Positions 52,654-54,296 of a stretch of 54,296 nucleotides of DNA are shown piece by piece (the first letter of the stretch is position 1; each line of letters opens with the position of its first letter). The position numbers and the translations under genes are program-made. The DNA is taken from contig JBJKQL010000030.1 in assembly GCA_046705265.1 (NCBI GenBank), forward strand, positions 1 to 54,296, given 5' to 3'. The notes under the pieces were generated by a model that was given only the letters and a program-made list of their open reading frames with translations, was not told where the DNA came from and did no database searches. The stretch comes from JAJYTL01 sp046705265 (GTDB lineage: Bacteria > Pseudomonadota > Alphaproteobacteria > Ferrovibrionales > Ferrovibrionaceae).

Positions 52654-54296
52654 CTAAGGATATAGAAAGGGCGGCTGAGGCGGCACGAGATGGCGGAAGA
52701 GCCGCAGGGTCTCGGGGTCGGTCTGTTCGAGTGTCCACTCGCATCGTGGTCGTCCGCCGCGCTTTCCGGCGGGCTTCAGGAGCATGGCGAGGCGGACCGT
52801 GGCGAGGAGATCGAGGAACGCCGAGAGGCCCTGGCTGTAGTGCAGTTTGCGCGCCTGGAACTCGACGAGGCGGCCGAGCAGCAGCGCCAGCAGACAACAG
52901 AAGGTGTGCACGCAAATCTTCTGACCGGTCCAATGATACTGCGGGCGCACCGCCATGTGGTCGTCGTCCTTCGATTGGCGAAAGGCCTCCTCGACTTCAC
53001 TCTGGCCGCGATAGGCGAGCAGGATCTGCTCGTCTGACCACTCGTTGCGATCGGTGATGAGGAAGCGCTTGCCGTAGAGTTCGTCGGCCAAGTCATCGAG
53101 GGCGGCGGTGTCGATCCGGTAGTGCAGTCGATCGGCGCCTTCTCGGGCGGGATGGTAGTCAGCATTGAGCACGCGGCTGACGTGCTGGCCCGAGAGGATG
53201 GCGTCGATTTGCCGCTGCGCCGCTTCGGGCGTGCGCGGCCCGGAGCGTGGTTTGGCGAGTTCGGTTTTCCAGCGCTCCAGGGCGCGGGTGGCTTTCTTCA
53301 CGTGTTGCATCAGGCCGCGGATCTGGCCTTGGCGCAGTTGCTCGCTGATAAAGAGCAGCACCGTGCGCCGCTTGCCCCAGATCTCCCGCTCCAGGCGCAA
53401 CACCGGGATCTGCCCGAGCCGCGGGCTCTCGAGGCGCTGGTATTGGCTGTGCGGGATCTGAAGCAGCTGCGGGTGCTGCGCCGGGACCAGGGAGGCGACA
53501 TAGCTGAGGGCAGCCTGATCGACCAGGCGCTGGTTGGCCTTGGAGAGATCGCCCTTGTCGTAGACCAGGGTGATGTGATCGACGTCGACGGAAAGCTTCG
53601 CCAAGCGCTCGCGGATGAGCGTCAGGGAGCCGGGGAAGGAGCGGACATCGACACGGTTGCCTTCATAGACCTGCGAGCAAAGCGGGATGTGCCCTTCCCG
53701 AGAGACCAGCAAGGCGAGGCGCAGGTCCGAGCGTTTCCGCTTCGAGTGACCGCGCTGCGGCGACTCGGGCCGGCGGTTGCTCGAGGCGATGAAGGTGAAG
53801 AAGTTGGGGGCATCGTAAAAGAGGGTGTCGAGCTTGATCCCGAGCTCGCGCACGATGACCTGGGTGAGCTCGTCCTCGATGGCGCGCAGCGCGTCGAGCG
53901 TCACGCAGTGCATTTGGTCCCAGAAGAACTGTGAAGTCAGCTGCCCGAGCTGAACGCGCGGAAAGAGCTGAGCCAGAGAGGTCTGTTGCGCCCAGGCGGC
54001 CCAGCCGCGCTTGGAGCGGGGGCGGCTGGCGCGATTGAGCGCCGCCAGCAGCAGCGTCGTGCCGACGGAGAGCCCTCGGGCTCTCTCGGGCACGTGCCGA
54101 TCGATGATCTCGACCACCCCGAGCCGGTCCGCCGCGGCCTTCAGCGCCGCGACATCGCCATGCTGGAAGGAGCGGATCCGCAGCTCGCCTTGAGGGGCTT
54201 GGAGGAGCCGGTTCAAGAGCTCGTCGGCGCTGCCGAGATAGAGCACGGGCACGGGGCGGGGTTTGCCGCCGATGCGGCGCGATTCGACGATCCGCC
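52654..54296 (-). CDS. IS1634-like (IS4 group) transposase, 5' end outside window
   Basis: The frame is open from the right edge to the TAG at 52654-52656, at least 547 codons. Upstream of the GTG at 54252 the frame still reads transposase-like sequence (RIVESRRIGGKPRPVPV), the usual IS1634 start, so the true start is beyond the window. DDE-type catalytic residues are expected around FYDAPNFF, TLVYDKGD and the C-terminal YRGQSEVEEAFR (Tyr-Arg-x-x-x-x-Val-Glu-x-x-Phe/Ala motif of the IS4 superfamily). The other end is not in view, so terminal repeats cannot be assigned. Confidence 0.88.
   Translation of the reverse strand, partial: RIVESRRIGGKPRPVPVLYLGSADELLNRLLQAPQGELRIRSFQHGDVAALKAAADRLGVVEIIDRHVPERARGLSVGTTLLLAALNRASRPRSKRGWAAWAQQTSLAQLFPRVQLGQLTSQFFWDQMHCVTLDALRAIEDELTQVIVRELGIKLDTLFYDAPNFFTFIASSNRRPESPQRGHSKRKRSDLRLALLVSREGHIPLCSQVYEGNRVDVRSFPGSLTLIRERLAKLSVDVDHITLVYDKGDLSKANQRLVDQAALSYVASLVPAQHPQLLQIPHSQYQRLESPRLGQIPVLRLEREIWGKRRTVLLFISEQLRQGQIRGLMQHVKKATRALERWKTELAKPRSGPRTPEAAQRQIDAILSGQHVSRVLNADYHPAREGADRLHYRIDTAALDDLADELYGKRFLITDRNEWSDEQILLAYRGQSEVEEAFRQSKDDDHMAVRPQYHWTGQKICVHTFCCLLALLLGRLVEFQARKLHYSQGLSAFLDLLATVRLAMLLKPAGKRGGRPRCEWTLEQTDPETLRLFRHLVPPQPPFLYP
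52654..54296. mobile_element. Partial IS1634-like insertion sequence
   Basis: The transposase occupies most of the visible element. The left boundary should lie within 52448-52653, somewhere between the glycine-zipper gene stop and the transposase stop. I could not find a matching inverted repeat because the right end lies past the window. Confidence 0.7.

Noticed and set aside
1..54296. CRISPR arrays, rRNA and tRNA genes
   Set aside because: No regularly spaced repeats, rRNA segments or clover-leaf-capable sequences were found by reading; a tRNA could still be missed without a dedicated search.

Overview
The window looks like a chromosomal segment of a GC-rich alphaproteobacterium, probably Rhodospirillales-like. 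This placement is inferred from gene order, not from a database search. The pointers are a three-gene proton-translocating transhydrogenase set (pntAA-pntAB-pntB), the lptF-lptD-surA-pdxA-rsmA chain divergent from pepA-holC, a PaaI thioesterase ahead of rplM-rpsI, an intracellular PHB depolymerase and a small COX IV-like protein. Most of the sequence is ordinary, densely packed core genome, with a few accessory patches.

Layout. 1-5328: sugar-nucleotide genes on the minus strand (a dehydrogenase start and three NAD-dependent epimerases), interrupted by a plus-strand threonyl-tRNA synthetase that lacks the N-terminal TGS domain. 5491-6628: a small lipoprotein and an SDR. 6940-10911: a compact plus-strand operon of a lysine 2,3-aminomutase-like radical SAM enzyme, an ATP-grasp ligase and an ATP-grasp/GNAT fusion. 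This is the best candidate for an undescribed pathway, and it ends against a convergent anion permease. 12226-17439: a dGTPase-like HD hydrolase, a hypothetical protein, the transhydrogenase operon and a COX IV-like peptide. 17611-21355: an ABC1/UbiB kinase-like protein, an M3 oligopeptidase and a secreted proline-rich protein with its own terminator.

21554-29631 is one long minus-strand chain: lptF, lptD, surA, pdxA, rsmA and then three hotdog thioesterases. Most of its later junctions overlap by one to four bases. It couples outer-membrane biogenesis (LPS export, OMP folding) with cofactor synthesis, rRNA methylation and acyl-CoA hydrolysis. Only one LptF/LptG-type permease is present. pepA and holC run the other way from 29855. 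31940-36393 is a catabolic operon (enoyl-CoA hydratase, BadH-like SDR, AliA-like acyl-CoA ligase, Zn alcohol dehydrogenase) resembling alicyclic acid degradation. It is followed by ctaA, cutA, a VOC protein and an MFS transporter.

39627-43341 (minus) holds metY, a CoA-binding protein, an enoyl-CoA hydratase and a zinc-ribbon membrane protein, with a frameshifted paralogous remnant behind it. 43863-45353 holds a PaaI thioesterase and rplM-rpsI, closed by a clear bidirectional terminator. The rest is an isochorismatase-type hydrolase, a FAH-family hydrolase, the PHB depolymerase, a class A penicillin-binding protein, a glycine-zipper membrane protein with a possible FNR-type box, and an IS1634-like transposase running off the right edge.
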